Source: Hydnum rufescens UP504 (lineage: Eukaryota; Basidiomycota; Agaricomycetes; Cantharellales; Hydnaceae). Taken from it: a stretch of DNA of 64,000 nt. Every line of letters begins with the position of its first letter. The stretch's first letter is position 1. The stretch covers positions 62,001 through 126,000 of the forward strand of contig MU128982.1 in NCBI GenBank assembly GCA_014904985.1, given 5' to 3'. The translations under genes were made by a program, and so were the position numbers. Of the stretch, positions 22,701-33,670 are shown one piece after another. Below the pieces are notes generated by a model, which searched no databases, was not told the origin of the DNA, and worked only from the letters and a program-made list of their open reading frames with translations.

Positions 22701-24730
22701 AGCTACCCGATGTGAATAGAGTTCTTTATATCATACTTGATTGCATGATCATTAATGAAATGCATTATTTTACAGACTCCAACGTTGCACAAGATGATGC
22801 TGGGCCAACCGAGCAAGCTTCAGTCTCAGTTCCGACTGACTTACAATATGATCTTGAACTTGCTTCGAGTGGAAACGCTTAAAGTAGAGGAGATGATAAA
22901 GCGGAGTTTCTCAGAGAACGCATCACAACGTCTACTTCCAGACCAGCAAAAAGAAGTTTTGGAGGTGCGACATATATCTTTGGTATAGACGATCACTAAT
23001 TAATCGATGAGACTCCGCTAGGTGGAGAAAACCCTGCGCGCTCTTCCTAAACTCGATAGTACCGCATCTTCTGATGACATTCGAAGGTTTTACGATATCT
23101 CCAAGAGGATGGTGCAACAAAATTCCCAAATTTTGGCCCTAGGGGCGTCACATCCCCATGGTTCAAAGTCGTTAGGTCCTGGTCGAGTAGTAATCTTGCG
23201 TGATGGCGTACGAGGCGATCCCACCTGATCGCTCTCAGGTTCTTCACTCATGTTTCCTATGTAGCATTTCAGAGGCCATGCTGCCGTACTCCTCAAGCCA
23301 GCCCCATTACTACCAACTGATGGTGGACAGCGATCGTACTACATCCTGGCTCTCGTCGACCAGGAGACCAAGGGCGGGGGGAAAAGTAATGTTTCGCTCG
23401 TTTACAGCGGTCAATTCCTAATGTGTTGTATTTGTTTCAGCTGTCCCCTCGGAGGATATTCCGCCACGATGGCCCCCTCCTGTGTTCTCAATACCCAAGG
23501 AAAATGCCACGTACGAGGTGGCCGCAGTCTCGCTCTCTTCTATCGCTCTCGTCACTAGTAAGATCATACAAGTCAGTCACCACATTCCAAACTGGAGCCA
23601 GGAGCTCATTTCCCCTCCGTTTTCCAGGTGGACGTAGGAGCTATCACAGAACGGCACCTCATTTCCCAGTTAAAGAGTGCTGCCTTTTTACTCCTCGACG
23701 TTGTCACCGGGTGGGGTCCGAACAAACCAGCCGAAGTGGATTGGGCTCGTATGCGTTCTCTTGAATTTCAGGACGCGCTACGAACAAAGAATAGCATAGA
23801 GAAACAACTTCAGGCATTCGCCTGTCCGTTACAAGACGGGTTCGATGACAAGGCAAGGACATTCTTTTTTTATTTACGGTCGATATAACACGCGCTTTTC
23901 CTTAGTACGCAATCGTGCACGGCGAAAAAGTTCTGCAGCATCGCATCGCTCACCTCAAGCTCGCTATATCCGACGAAAATCTGGAGCTCCTTCCCGACTA
24001 CGAGCAACGGGTCGATGTACTCAAGGAACTACAACACATCGACGAGAATTCGACCGTCCTTCTTAAGGGTCGGGTGGCCTGCGAGGTAAGTATTCCAGGA
24101 AAGCGTTGTGTCGCAGGACTAATTTCCTTGGCAGATTAATTCCACAAGCGAGCTTATTCTCACCGAACTTATTCTAGAAAATACCCTCGCGGCATACGAG
24201 CCGGAGGAAGTTGTCGCCCTTCTTTCCGCATTCGTATTCCAAGAGAAAACAGATGTGGAGCCTGAGATTCCACCGAAGTTGCAGGAAGGACGCGACGCAC
24301 TGACAGCCATTGCCGATCGAATTGGACGAATACAAGATGCGCACAAGGTTGTTGCGGCAGATTTCCAGACCGCGCTCAAATTTGGTCTAATGGAGGTTGT
24401 ATACGAATGGGCCAGAGGCATGGTGCGTCCCCCGTCCAGAGCAACTTGGCGTGTCAATCCAAACTGGTGTTAAGATTGCACAACATTGTAGCCCTTCGAG
24501 AAGATTACAGAATTGACTGACGTTGCAGAGGGCACAATAGTACGAGTGATTACAAGGTTGGACGAGACGTGCCGGGAAGTTCGGGACGCAGCTCGGGTTA
24601 TCGGCGACACGGAGCTATTCAAGAAGATGGAGGAGGCCCAGATTAAAATTAAACGAGACAGTAAGTGAACTACGGTGTCTACTTGTTTTGTGACGTTGAT
24701 GTTCCGCCGGCAGTCGTGTTTCGCAGCTAG
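19775..24730 (+). CDS. SKI2: SKI2-like RNA helicase of the SKI complex
   Basis: The DExH helicase of the Ski complex unwinds and feeds mRNA to the cytoplasmic exosome. The N-terminus reads [20 protein letters not shown]; the Ski2-specific [10 protein letters not shown] is near residue 150. Helicase motifs: [15 protein letters not shown] (I), [14 protein letters not shown] (Ia), [18 protein letters not shown] (II), [15 protein letters not shown] (III), [37 protein letters not shown] and [13 protein letters not shown] (VI). A C-terminal DSHCT region ends ...KIKRDIVFRS. About 15-18 short introns; clear exons include 19775-19953, 20009-20126, 20188-20362 and 20424-20548, and the last intron is 24,661-24,713. 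Two places do not join in phase: 20,549-20,600, and the Gly/Arg-rich insert at about 21,900-22,010, where three frames are needed. Those may be sequence errors. Confidence 0.9.
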
Positions 24731-24883
24731 TTTGTACTTCTGACCAACTCGGAAGACGACCACCCCATTGTGCTTGTTGCACAAATGGTATGCCTTCATG
24801 TATTGATTAATGGGAACCCGACTGTAATCTAGAGCAGACATTTGGAGTTTATGTAGGTGGATCATCTGGTGGCATGCCATTAT
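24731..24883. other. SKI2 downstream spacer
   Basis: Follows the SKI2 stop (24,728-24,730). No feature recognised. Confidence 0.4.
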
Positions 24884-25215
24884 CTCCTGTGTTCGGCGCC
24901 AATTCTATCTATTTCCTTGGTGTGAGTCCAAAAATTTATCCACTTTGTTTTCTCAGGCTACGCATGCCGATGAGATGGATAACCTGAGCTACAGCACGTA
25001 CCCGCGCCCTCGCAAGGCGTGCCGTCTCGTCCTTGTCCTGTAACGAACTTCGGTATGTCGCCGGACATGGAGTGTGGATGGTGATTTACAGGCTAGCATG
25101 TACTCTTCTGCTTTCTCTCATCTGCCTTCCGTCGCTCGTTATATAATTATGTGCCGACCTCCACGAGGCGATCGGGCGATCGGGTGCAATTCAAAGGAAA
25201 ATGAGACCGTCAACT
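24884..25215. repeat. Direct repeat copy A (partner at 29,866-30,195)
   Basis: About 330 bp shared with 29,866-30,195 in the same orientation. Conserved pieces include TTTATCCACTTTGTTTTCTC, CTACGCATGCCGATGAGATG, GCTAGCATGTACTCTTCTGC and GCAATTCAAAGGAAAAT. The partner lies just upstream of the BTB gene (which is on the minus strand), so this is either a copied promoter region or a dispersed non-coding element. Confidence 0.8.
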
Positions 25216-25531
25216 TGATAATAGCTCGTAGACTCAAGTAGAATCTCACAATGCTAGCCATCCTTCGGATGACTTGCCTGAGGCCAGCGCATGAGAGATT
25301 CGCGCTCATGTTCTTGTCTGCTGAGCTTAGCTAAATGTCTGTGCGAGAGTGGGCGGGAGTTGCCGAGAGCAGCGTACACTACTACGGATCCCGTATATCC
25401 TTCTGTTCTTCTGGACCCAATGTACACCAGTGGATACCTAGACCGATTATGTAGACGGCCTCAAGCAATAGAGGGGAAGCACAGTCTGATTCAGGCATAC
25501 TGTATAAGTTCACGGCCAAGAAGAGCCTTTG
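25216..25531. other. No gene seen
   Basis: Spacer between two duplicated pieces; no similarity recognised. Confidence 0.4.
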
Positions 25532-25725
25532 CATGTAAGGGTATAAGCAAATAGAACCTTATGAATAGATTGTGGATCAGAGGATATCCACCGCCGTACG
25601 AGCCTAATCGTAACAGTACTACGAATGCTCCTCAATTCCCGCAGCCATCGCATAAAGCCCAACAGGTCTGCAGTATTGAAGGGGTATTCGGGGCTATTCC
25701 TACGTCGGCGTTGTCGTCAGTGACA
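25532..25725 (-). pseudogene. Duplicated 3' end of the BTB gene
   Basis: Similar to 26,704-26,880, which covers the last codons and the 3' flank of the BTB gene. Shared pieces include AAGGGTATAAGCAAATA, CTACGAA(C/T)GCTCCTCA, TTCCCGCAGCCA and GTATTCGGGGCTATTCCT-like sequence. Only the tail is present, with no upstream exons. Differences include small indels, so this copy is non-coding. Confidence 0.75.
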
Positions 25726-25774
25726 GTCAATGGCTGATGTCAAAAAATCCCAGATCAGTTACGGTCGTCCATTA

Positions 25775-26695
25775 CAGTAATTGTTACGGATCGCTCCGCC
25801 TGTTGCTTCCGATATGGCCACAATCGACATGCCTCTCTCGCGATCGGACGCTGCTCTCGTTGAAGAATGGGCAAGCAAGTATGCGCGTTACAGTGATGTA
25901 TCCCATGCCCAGGCAACCGAGCTTCGGAAGCAGCCTGAACGCCTTCGAGTCGCGTACAAGGCTGTGGTTAACCAGTGGAGGTTTCAGTCTGTCACAGTTG
26001 GGCAACGAGCTGAATATATGGCCCGTATGGAAGACAATTGCTTGAAGGTGCCTCAAAGTTTCGCAGAGTGAGTCCCCTTTATCTTTACTAAGACATCTCA
26101 TACATGTATTGTCAGTCGCATAGAGATACTGTTCTCTGCTAATTGCGTGCTTCATGCGATTGAATGTTGGACAATTCCGGCCCAGTCAAACCGGGTCCAG
26201 GTTCAATATGACAAAAGAAAAAATGAACTTCTGTACGTGGATGATCCTGGCATCAGTTGAAGAGTATTAACCCCAGTACTACCTATGCCATACAGCGAAC
26301 AACTGCGGATTCAATGGGAGATTCCACCCCAGGCCAGGAATATATCCCCCTCAGTCCCAACTCATCCTCTTGATTCTTCGGAAGTGGATGAGTTTCAACG
26401 CAACCCATCATCCCTTCTTGGCAAAGAATTTGTCCACCTGGTGGCGGTTGGAGATGATGAAGCGAGGCGTGCTTATGCAGTTGTTGAGTTTGGTAGGGGT
26501 GAGGAGGTGGGATGGTGGTTTCGGATTTGCTATGAAGACACCAGGGAACTCGAACGCCTCGAACCTGGAGGAAATGGCTGATTGGGTGGAAAACAGCCTT
26601 GTTGTTGATTATGACTTAGCTTCATCCACTTGAAGTGCATTGTACGAATCAAATAGTGTTACTATTATTCATAATATAAATGGAGTTCATTCAGC
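25775..26695 (+). pseudogene. Repeat-family gene copy 3 (unknown protein), best preserved
   Basis: Exon-like frame about 25,815-26,070 (TIDMPLSRSDAALVEEWASK, VGQRAEYMARMEDNCLKVPQ) ends at the donor GAGTGAGTCC. A second part from about 26,117 reads FSANCVLHAIECWTIPAQSN and QYDKRKNELLYV. A third (26,285-26,580) reads LRIQWEIPPQARNISPSVP, EFVHLVAVGDDE and EVGWWFRICYEDTREL; a frame change is needed to reach WVENSLVVDYDLASST. Relatives are at 11.6 kb (+) and 13.5 kb (-). It lies exactly between the duplicated BTB 3' end and the true BTB 3' end, as an insertion would. Domain unknown. The conserved donor and codon-level conservation show the family once encoded a spliced protein. Confidence 0.6.
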
Positions 26696-26763
26696 TCCTT
26701 CTCGCATTTAAGGGTATAAGCAAATACAACGGTATGAATAGAATGTAGATGAAACCATGACCA

Positions 26764-29533
26764 CTACACGAGCCCAATCATAACTGTGCTACGAACGCTC
26801 CTCATTTCCCGCAGCCAACGCGCAATGCTCTCATCCGAAGGGGGAGTGTTCGGGGTTATTCCTTCGCCGTTCTCGTCTCCCTCCCCTTCGAGCTCGCTAT
26901 TCGTGACAGGAATCTCGAGGCATGTGCTGGATTTCCAACCCCAGCTCTGGGACACACCAAAGTCATCAGGTCTGGAACTGAAGATTGTGGCACTCGTACG
27001 CACTAGCACTGGGACACGTGATGCTGAAGTATGCCCGGACGACGGGGCGTGGATCACGGAACTCGACCTTCGGGGCGTTTATGGGCGAGGGTGAGGTTGG
27101 ACGGTAAGGGGTGTGAATGGACAAACCGGCACGCAGATTGGACGTAGACGTTGACGTCGAGAGGGGCGATGCTAAGCGAGAACCCGACGACGAAGAGTGA
27201 GGGTGTGGATTAGGAAGAGAGGTGGAGACTGCTCCGGTGAAGGGACTGTATCGGGTAACTTGTACCGCGGTATTCGGTGGTGTGTTGTGAGTCGGAGGTA
27301 CTGTTCCTGATGATGAAGTTGTGTAACTGCGTTCGCGTACCCCAGGCGGAGCCGAAGCGTAGTGGTATTGGATCAACCATGCTTTGCCGATGGAGATATG
27401 CGCCTAGTTGCAAGCCTTTACGTCGGACGACCTGGACATATACATTGAACCAACTACCGCCATACGAAACCGTTATGCTATTCAGCTTGGCTTTCTCCTT
27501 GAGAGCGTGGACGCCCCACCACTCAGTCGAGAATCTACGCCAACACGCGTCAGCTGATGTTGGGAGAGGCATAATATAGAGCTAGTACCTGAACGGCTCG
27601 AATTCTGTCCACAGAGCCACGCCTGTCGGATCATCAGCCACAGCCTGCCTCGCTGTTCTCTTCCCACTCCCCATCCCAAAGAACGTGCTCTCATCCCCCA
27701 TTTGCCGAAGTTTTTTGGGTTTCGCCTCGTTCGATGTGAGAGATTTAGGACTATCGGGCGAAACAGGGAATGAATTATTGTGAAGCCTCGAAGTACTACA
27801 GGCGGAACTAAGGTTGTCCCCTATGCGGTCCGATCCATCCAAAAAAATAGGGAAATAAGTCTTTCTGGCTTCATCTTCGCCCCTTGAGACTGAGATGAGT
27901 CCAGGGCTTCTCGTATCTGAGCTGTTGTGCGTACAATACCGAGTTCGCGAGGGGGTGTCGGGTGTGACGGAGATGGAGGCGAATTTGGCCGCGCTAAAGG
28001 AGAGGCCAGGACAGAGTGTGAAGAAAATGGACGAGCTGTTATAAGCCCTCGGAACACAGATTGCGTCCAGTGCGCCAAAGCCAAGGTTTGCAAAGGGACC
28101 ATGCGATCCTTCTCGATCTCCCGCAGCTCTTCAAAGCTCTAAGCAGATGTGTTAGTACAGATCAGATCCGCAGCACGCGCCAGCATGCAATAGGACACAC
28201 CATGTGAGAATAGTAAATTCCAGTCTGAAACAATTCGTCCCACTCTCGTTGATCATCCTCAGGCTCCTTTGCATCCCGTGTATCGACGTCACCAATCATG
28301 GCCCGCCGGAACCGGCGGACTCGCATCGCAAAACGATATCTCTCGAGTTCGTTAGCAACAAAGAACCCATCGCTCGAAATGATACCTCGGACCCATCGCA
28401 CAGACAAGCCCCCAGGGGCCCATATGACAGGGTGATTCCCACGCTCAAATTTGTAATTAGATGAGGATATATTATCCTGGACCGGGTGGAGCACCAAAAC
28501 GTGCCTTCCATAAGGGATGAACCGCTCGGTAGAAGACGGAGCCCCCTTTCCAGATGAGGTCCGGGCGGCATCCATAAGAGCCTCTTCGTATTGGAACATG
28601 TCGCAGCCCCAGCGAGAGAGCCAGCAAGCGCATGACTCACCGATATGATTGCTCATTGTCCCGTAGAAGAAATGGGGCTGTCGAGTTGCAGAGTCTGAAA
28701 TATGCGTGCCAATAGTAAACGTAGATGCGCGGTCATCCAATGGATCTTCTTCGCCGGAGATCACACCGTTAAATTTCCCCATTGTGGTCTCGCCATTGCC
28801 ATTTGGACCATGCGGCACACTGAAAGACGAGGATGTTCGCGCTGGCGAGTCAGCGTCACGATTGCTAATTTCTTCCCGACGAGCTCAAGTCCAACGGCAC
28901 AGACGGGCTCCTCTTCTATAACATCCCCAATACCTTTGCCAATCGCGAAGTCCAGGTACCGCATTACAGTCCTGGGACCGATTGATTGCATGATAAGGTT
29001 AAGGGCATGCGATGATTCCGCCGGCATGTTGAGATAAGTGGAAGTTGCAAGAAGCGAAAGGAGAAAATCGAGGAGTAGCTGGATGATGTCCCAGTGGGAT
29101 TGTCTGTGCTGGTGGCGGAAATGGAAACGATCTCGTCAACGGGTGGGCCACGGTTGACAACAGGTCTGGGGAGAGATATAAAGTTGGACCACCCCCATAC
29201 AAACTAGCCAGACATATTTCGAAGGCTAGCGAGGCCCCTCAGGATCTAGGAATGAATAACGACACGAATATGCTCACCCGCCCTGGTAATATTTGGGTCG
29301 TCAAATTTCAGATGTATGGTGTCCACGGTATCCTTGTTATTCGAGCTTTCGCGCCATCCATTAGTGAAGAGACTGCGAAAGAAACCCGCTTGGATGAGAA
29401 CGACTCTGTGCAACGCATAGACTGCGCTCCAAGAGCCCGTACATCGCAGGGACACATCGGAAGTGGCACCGTTAAGAAATGATTTGTATAGATGGGCCTG
29501 TATTTGCTCAGAAGTGTGAGAGGGAGAGTGCAT
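26764..29533 (-). CDS. BTB/POZ-domain protein
   Basis: Minus strand, start at 29,533 (MHSPSHTSEQIQAHLYKSFL). The BTB fold follows at once: FLNGATSDVSLRC, YALHRVVLIQAGFFRSLFTN and DTIHLKFDDPNITRAG. A 40-nt intron (29,238-29,277) joins in phase to SLAFEICLASLYGGGPTLYL. After it come a helical region (HALNLIMQSIGPRTVMRYLD), a conserved middle (WAPGGLSVRWVRGIISSDG, ERYRFAMRVRRFRRA) and a C-terminal domain (LWTEFEPFRF...VYVQVVRRKGLQLGAYLHRQ), ending at 26,764. BTB domains mediate dimerisation and often Cullin-3 binding; the partner here is unknown. A T4 run (29,064-29,067) breaks the frame by one base. Direct repeats (24.9 and 29.9 kb) bracket the locus, and its 3' end is duplicated at 25.5 kb. 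Confidence 0.78.
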
Positions 29534-29865
29534 CGACGAACCCTGAATTGATCATAAGCCGAAGCCAAAACCAAGATGGCGGTGCCAAGAAGAGGAATGC
29601 ACGTGACTGGCCAACTCAGTATCTGCATCCGGGTCTTGCAACCAACATTTGGAGCGTAAATTACAATCAACCACTTGTCCTCGGGGGACTTTTCCTGTCG
29701 ATGGTCCAGAGAAGCGTCAAAACCGAGATTTGCCGTTTCGTCTCTTCGCCGTGCACGGCCGCTAGGATCCCAAAAAAACAATCTTTGCTGAACAGGCCTC
29801 TCCCTTGGGTCGAAGAGCCATGAACCTGGTGGCTTCCCACATTCTCTTATTTCTCTCTTGTATTC
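29534..29865. other. BTB upstream region, minus-strand open frame of doubtful status
   Basis: Presumed promoter/5' leader of the BTB gene. A long minus-strand frame overlaps the BTB exon here but has no recognisable domain, so I do not annotate it as a gene. Confidence 0.4.
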
Positions 29866-30195
29866 TGGCACCAATTCCATCTATTTCCGTCTCATACGTA
29901 CATGACTTAGTGTGAATGGAAAATTTATCCACTTTGTTTTCTCAGCTACGCATGCCGATGAGATGGATACCTGTAGCAGCACGTACCTGTGGCCTCGCGA
30001 GGTGTGCCATCTCGTCCCTGTCCTGTAACAACCTTCGGCATGTTGCCGGACATGGAGGAGTGCGGATGGTGATTTTAAGGCGAGGCTGAGGCTAGCATGT
30101 ACTCTTCTGCTTTCTCTCATCTACCTTCCATCGCCCGACCGCCACGTGCGCATCGAGGGGGTTCGGGCGCAATTCAAAGGAAAATAAGACCGTCG
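29866..30195. repeat. Direct repeat copy B (partner at 24,884-25,215)
   Basis: See copy A. It carries the same TTTATCCACTTTGTTTTCTC and CTACGCATGCCGATGAGATG blocks, with small insertions relative to copy A. It lies between the BTB gene (-) and the fusion gene (+). Confidence 0.8.
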
Positions 30196-30362
30196 ACAAG
30201 GCTGCCTTTCACCTGATTTCTTCATCCTTTCCTTTGACCCTTGTTTACTGTACCCAGTGTCACCCCTGTAATGTGGTAGCACATTTCGAGTCACTGTCCC
30301 TCAGAGACCGTCATCATGAGAAAAATATCCTAAAATGGATATTGGCGGAGTTTGAAGTGCCC

Positions 30363-31708
30363 ATGACCAACCCACACCCTCCCCTCACAAATGGCGCCTG
30401 TCTCAAGCTTATGAAACAAGATGCTCGCCCGGAAGGTTTCCAACCCGTTCTCCAGTGCCTATCCCTGAAGAAGCTTGGTATTACCTCCGCTGGGGCGACT
30501 CCCGATCGATATCGGTGCCCTCTTTTCCTTTACTAGCCAAGAAGTTGGGCGTGTTTACACGCGTTGCACAGTATAGTCATGTCAGACGGTGACCACTTCA
30601 TCCATGGTGCACTCGCTCTCAACCTTAGCGGCCTCGTTGAAAGTGGCGGACTCACGAGGAATTCAATCTTCACACTCAAGTCTACTACGCATACCAACAT
30701 CCAAAACAAGCGGTACGTTTTAGATTACTCTTTTGGTGCACTTTCATGCTTCCTTTGATCCGCAGGTTTCTGGGGGTCTTGGAGATCGGCGAGGATGATC
30801 TCACCCCTTGTGCCGATAGAATCGGGACTCCTGTATCTCTAGAACCTGTGACCGATCCCACAGTGAATGCTGTCGCCGGTCCTGCCTCAGGCTCCGCCCA
30901 AGAAGCACGTTTTCCCTCATTCCCATCCTTGCCTGGCGTATATTCGCTCATATTCCTCGTAAGTAATCACAGGTTTGATTTTGAGTAATATAGTTGGACT
31001 CTCGACGTTATAGTATACAGAGCCACTGTCAACTCTAACCGGTGCTTTTGCTGCGTGGTTTTTCCCTGGAGCTACTTGGTTTCATCACCAGCTTGTGCCA
31101 TCTTTTGATCCTGTTCCCGTCGCCCTCAATAATGTCAGAGACAAGATGGCCATATGGCAGCTTGCAAATTGTTGGCTACTGCCTTCTCGAGGACATATCG
31201 ATTTACTGACTTGGAACATGCAGGTTACTTTCTCTTGTCACTGTGCAGCTGGTTTGTCCTCCGAAGTGCGCGCGACTATTTGAGGCATGATCTCCCTTCG
31301 CAAGAGCATATCGTCCGCTCCTTGTTAGTGCCACTGGCGATCGTGGATGTGCGTCATATTCCCCAAACTCTCAGGTCATTTTCAATTTACAAGAACAAAC
31401 TGTGCTGCAGGTGACACAGTGAGTTTCGAAGGATTATTTCTCCTAGTTAATCTGTCTCAATAGTAGATCCTAGTGTCATTGTCACACTCATGGCGATGCC
31501 GCAAGATGTGATTCGGAAACCACTCGAATGGAATGGGACCACACATGGAAACATCACCTTTACTATGTTCTTGTTTCTCACGAGGTACAGTAATTCCCTT
31601 CAGATTTCCTTTTTTCCCATTTCTCTGACCTCAACTAGGATTGCATGGTTCGCTGGAGTAGGCCGTACGGTCCACCATACCGGTGGCCCAAAAGTCAAAG
31701 AGACGTGA
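30363..31708 (+). CDS. RPA1 N-terminal domain fused in frame to a DUF7704 membrane domain
   Basis: Exons: 30363-30514, 30572-30712, 30766-30958, 31014-31170, 31224-31348, then an uncertain junction, and a last part to 31,708. Exons 1-3 read like the N-terminal domain of replication protein A large subunit: LTNGACLKLMKQ, FQPVLQCLSLKKLG, DRYRIVMSDGDHFIHGALAL, LSGLVESGGLTRNSIF and RFLGVLEIGEDDLTPCADRI. The same exon 3 runs on through an Ala/Pro linker (ASGSAQEARFPSFPSLPGVY) into a four-helix fungal membrane domain resembling DUF7704: IFLYTEPLSTLTGAFAAWFF, MAIWQLANCYFLLSLCSWFV, LVPLAIVDVTH, and WNGTTHGNITFTMFLFLTRI. The RPA OB folds that bind ssDNA are absent. No in-frame ATG separates the halves. 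One splice near 31,411-31,470 does not join in phase. Confidence 0.7.
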
Positions 31709-31847
31709 AAATTGCTCACAGCCACGATGATAAACAGCTGTGCAGCCCGTAGCCAACATGTTTAGCACTCATAGAGTGTGTCAATTAATCAACTCTGATT
31801 CACCCCGCACTGGTATCAGCGTACCCTGAAGACCCTTCTTGGTCCTG

Positions 31848-33640
31848 AACTTGATAAAATAAGCAAGATTCAGAGTTTTCATCCATTTTATTGCTTGAGG
31901 TCATCCGCATGATCACTTGGGTATGCATTGCTTCAGAAGAACAGAGGGATATATTCATCTCAGGCCCCATTTTGCCTTGGCAGGCACTGCTTCTGTAACA
32001 AGTTATGGCCAGAATGCCCAAAATACAATTGGCAGAATTGGCAAATTCTGCCTTACAAACCTGCCTCCTGATTGGTTTATGAGGTCCAGAGGTCTGGGCA
32101 CATGGCAACAGAGACAACTACCCTGGTTGGCATTGAGCAAGTTGGATCCCAATGCACAAGACTGGTACCATTGGCACATGACAATGAAGATATTACTAGA
32201 AGAGGCACCAGAGACAGAAACAAGGAGCCAAAGCTTACATAATATAAAAAGGGGGGATGTAAAAAAAATTTTACCCTCGGCAGCTCATAGCTAGCTGTAG
32301 ACAGCCTAAAGTGGTATACATGAGACAGCACTGCCACATCACTGGTACCATTGGCCAGCAAGTTGCATTGGACCCAAAGTGTAAGGACTGGGTCTGGAGG
32401 AGAGTACAAGGACTTGGCTTGTAACTGTGTATGGGTTCTTAGGTCTTATCTTGGTTATATATGTTACTCTGCTGAAATAGAGCAGGGTTCAACATATATT
32501 GGCCACTCATGACCTCAACTAGGGGTATTCCACCCCCTGGACCTTACAATAATGAGGTGGATGACCTTCACATACAACCCCCTTTGCATGGTCTCGCCAC
32601 AATGCATGGAGGCATCAATTGTTGTAAGAATGACATGGGCATACCCCAAATATTCTAATATGAGTTTCCACTTATTGGTGTGTTTCCATTCAAAATCCTC
32701 TGTTGCCAATTCCCTCTTGCATTTGCAATGACCATGTCCAAGGCCCAAGGCCAATCAGTAAATTAGTTACTCTTAATCTTCTAGTTCCTTGCCTTGGCCA
32801 TGGACAATCATATGTTCCAGTCTCTTGAGTGACTTCACCTTAGGGACTGAAGGCCATTTTCCCAACAGAAGAGCCTATCATTAGAAACATTGTATTTGAA
32901 ATGGATTTCAATTTGGCATAACCAATGTGGATGAAAACATATAAGCAATTAAGTCTTCTGTTAATGCAGCATACAAATAGGCTCAACCTCAGCTAGGAAG
33001 AAGAAATAGAATGTCTTACCCCATTTCAGGATTCAGGTGTTCATCCACATGACAATTGTACCCCCCAATTATAATACAAACTTCACTAACAAAGGTATCA
33101 CCTATACCACCCAATTGATGGCATTTTCTGTAACAGCTGAATATGTGGCTTGGACAGAGGAGGCTTAATTGGGTTGTTGAGAAACATGCCATGGAAATGT
33201 AGCACATGTTAACCAGTTCATTGTATGGTGGCTCACTGTGAGAAGGCCTGCAATGAGTTTGGTTATAGATATTTACATGATGTGGGTGGTTATTTGGTGA
33301 TGTGGAGCTTTTGCGCGATGGCTTAGGAGCGCTGGTAGCACTGTTACATTTGGGCTCGTATGCTGTGGACATGCCCTGAGCCACGTTGTATTTCATATGG
33401 TTGTTTTTGCTTATACTGGCCTGTCTTATATGCACAGGCTCTTCTCGACGACGGACTTGCAGTAATGAAATAAGCCTGATTCAGGGTTTGCATCCACTCT
33501 ATTGCTTGAAGCTATCTCCATATCGCCCTGGGTATAAATTTGTGTACTGTATACTGGTCCACAAGGACAGGGATATATTTATCTGGGGACCCATGCTGCC
33601 CTGGTATGCACTCCTTCCGCAACAAATATCCCATTCTCGA
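31848..33640. mobile_element. CpG-depleted insertion bounded by about 150-180-bp direct repeats
   Basis: Terminal blocks 31,848-32,000 and 33,455-33,635 are similar in the same orientation (AATAAGC..GATTCAG, CATCCA..TATTGCTTGA, GACAGGGATATAT/GAGGGATATAT, GGCACTGCTTC/GCACTCCTTC). Between them about 31,870-33,310 holds only about three CpG. No coding domain was recognised, and an A8-rich tract is at about 32,260. The right block keeps CpG where the left has TpG/CpA. The layout (terminal direct repeats around non-coding DNA) would fit a small LTR-type element or a deletion derivative, but no primer-binding site was identified. It abuts the 3' end of the oxidoreductase gene. Confidence 0.5.
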
Positions 33641-33670
33641 CCACATTCAGCGCCGAAGTTACACACGACT

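Noticed and set aside
29308..29880. 190-codon minus-strand frame upstream of the BTB start
   Set aside because: It overlaps the BTB first exon in another frame and has no recognisable domain.
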